From: Herpetosiphon aurantiacus DSM 785
GTDB taxonomy: Bacteria > Chloroflexota > Chloroflexia > Chloroflexales > Herpetosiphonaceae
DNA length: 64,000 nucleotides
Direction: 5' to 3'
Assembly (NCBI GenBank): GCA_000018565.1
Contig: CP000875.1
Location: forward strand, 5,657,199-5,721,198
In this document: piece by piece, positions 63,303 to 64,000 of the stretch
Layout: each line of letters opens with the position of its first letter
Numbering within the stretch: the stretch's first letter is position 1
Made by a program: the position numbers and the translations under genes
The notes under the pieces: model-generated
What the model was told of the DNA's origin: nothing
The model's input: the letters and a program-made list of their open reading frames with translations, nothing else
Database searches by the model: none

Positions 63303-64000
63303 TTAATGTTGAAGCATGTTACGAACTTCATCAATCGTATATGGTTCTTTGCGCATATGAATCACAGCATGACAATTCGGACATACAGGGCGCAAATCAT
63401 CAATGGGATTAACTTCGTAGTTTTCGCCAATAGTAGCTAGTGGCTTAAGATGATGGACATGAATAAATCCTTTTGCTAACTCTCCATAAACTTTGGCAAA
63501 ATCGAAATGGCAAATAACACAAGTTGATCCATAGTGCTCAATACAACGTTGACGGGCTTCGGGATTTCGCTCATAACGAGTTACTAATGATTGATATTCT
63601 GCCCCCTCAATGAAAATCTCAGGGCTTGCTATTGGTTGGTGAGGTTGTGTTGATGGTAAGTCAAACAAATTTGCTTGGATTGCAGCTGACCAATCTTCTT
63701 CGACAGTAGATACATTTTGTATAGATTGTTTTCGTAGATCTAGGATAAGGCGTTCAGGATTTGATTGTATCCAAGGGTCAATAATCGAATTAAATTCTTC
63801 AATCCATTCATTAGAATTGAAACCATATCTCATTTCATATGTTGACGTAATTTCATCACTTTGAATAATTTTCAGATTATCTGGTAAATCAGGAGTATCC
63901 CAGTCTTTTACAATTACTGCTGTACTATTATCATCTATGAATCTTTCTTTTTTATAGCCTTTTTCTTTATATGCGATAACTAGATAGTTTCTTACTTTTG
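63303..64000 (-). CDS. HNH endonuclease, 5' end beyond window
   Basis: The frame is open from the stop at 63303 to the right edge, at least 232 codons, so ATG 63833 is internal and the true start lies outside. The C-terminus has an HNH domain: CVICHFDF and CPNCHAVIH are the zinc knuckles and HVHHLKPLATIG the catalytic His segment. This resembles McrA/5-methylcytosine-type or stand-alone HNH nucleases. The N-terminal part visible here is AT-rich and unrecognised. It may be a restriction or defence nuclease; context to the right is needed. Confidence 0.8.
   Translation of the reverse strand, partial: KVRNYLVIAYKEKGYKKERFIDDNSTAVIVKDWDTPDLPDNLKIIQSDEITSTYEMRYGFNSNEWIEEFNSIIDPWIQSNPERLILDLRKQSIQNVSTVEEDWSAAIQANLFDLPSTQPHQPIASPEIFIEGAEYQSLVTRYERNPEARQRCIEHYGSTCVICHFDFAKVYGELAKGFIHVHHLKPLATIGENYEVNPIDDLRPVCPNCHAVIHMRKEPYTIDEVRNMLQH

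Overview
The window reads as a chromosomal segment of a filamentous Chloroflexota bacterium, most like Herpetosiphon. This is an inference from a roughly half-GC genome, the protein style, a Rex repressor, many RsbR/STAS and HEAT-type proteins, and families of intergenic palindromic repeats; no rRNA or tRNA gene is present to settle it. No phage, integrated element, insertion sequence or CRISPR array was found.

Layout. 1-2685: RsbR-type STAS stress-signalling proteins (a tandem pair plus a membrane-anchored PAS-STAS relative). 2919-9128: hypothetical membrane proteins, a 1363-residue exported repeat protein, and a small membrane protein behind a strong promoter with a LexA-box-like palindrome. 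9464-13045: rex, a histidine kinase/response regulator pair and an isolated integrase core-binding-like protein. 13120-15677: a Tat-exported PhoX-type phosphatase and peptide deformylase. 15939-22451: a polysaccharide cluster (UDP-glucuronate decarboxylase-like, O-antigen ligase-like, epimerase, LPG-synthase-type membrane protein, DinB-like, glycosyltransferase).

22509-37735 is the core: a minus-strand branched-chain amino acid supercluster transcribed in the order ilvD, ilvB, ilvN, a 38-codon ORF, ilvC, leuA, pheA, cimA, ilvE, a GNAT gene, leuC, leuD, leuB. It holds the valine and leucine pathways and, through citramalate synthase plus LeuCDB, a threonine-independent isoleucine route; no threonine deaminase gene is in the window. 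Upstream of ilvD lies a consensus promoter and a leader of about 560 nt encoding a 30-residue Ile/Leu/Val-rich peptide, an 11-bp antiterminator and an intrinsic terminator. A second 36-residue leader-like ORF and another stem-loop follow. I read this as a ribosome-mediated attenuator, possibly tandem; it is the best candidate for something undescribed here.

37823-42112: small hypothetical proteins, a HEAT-repeat protein and four paralogous genes arranged B-A-A-B. 42378-51539: an ETF:menaquinone-type Fe-S oxidoreductase, a lipoprotein, a divergent PurD-like protein, a GH57 branching enzyme with an acidic insert, an aldo/keto reductase behind a MerR-type promoter, and a solute-binding lipoprotein. 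51732-62878: a roadblock protein, a second O-antigen ligase-like protein, a DUF11 protein, mltG-aroE-prepilin peptidase, the folate pair fchA-folD, an unknown gene with twin operator-like palindromes, and an M23 peptidase. An HNH endonuclease gene runs off the right edge.

Intergenic DNA is rich in repeats: six copies of a roughly 105-bp palindromic element, four CACGAAG-type copies, and a 170-bp tandem repeat. Start codons were often moved inward from the longest ORF to a start with a ribosome binding site; the reasons are given per gene.
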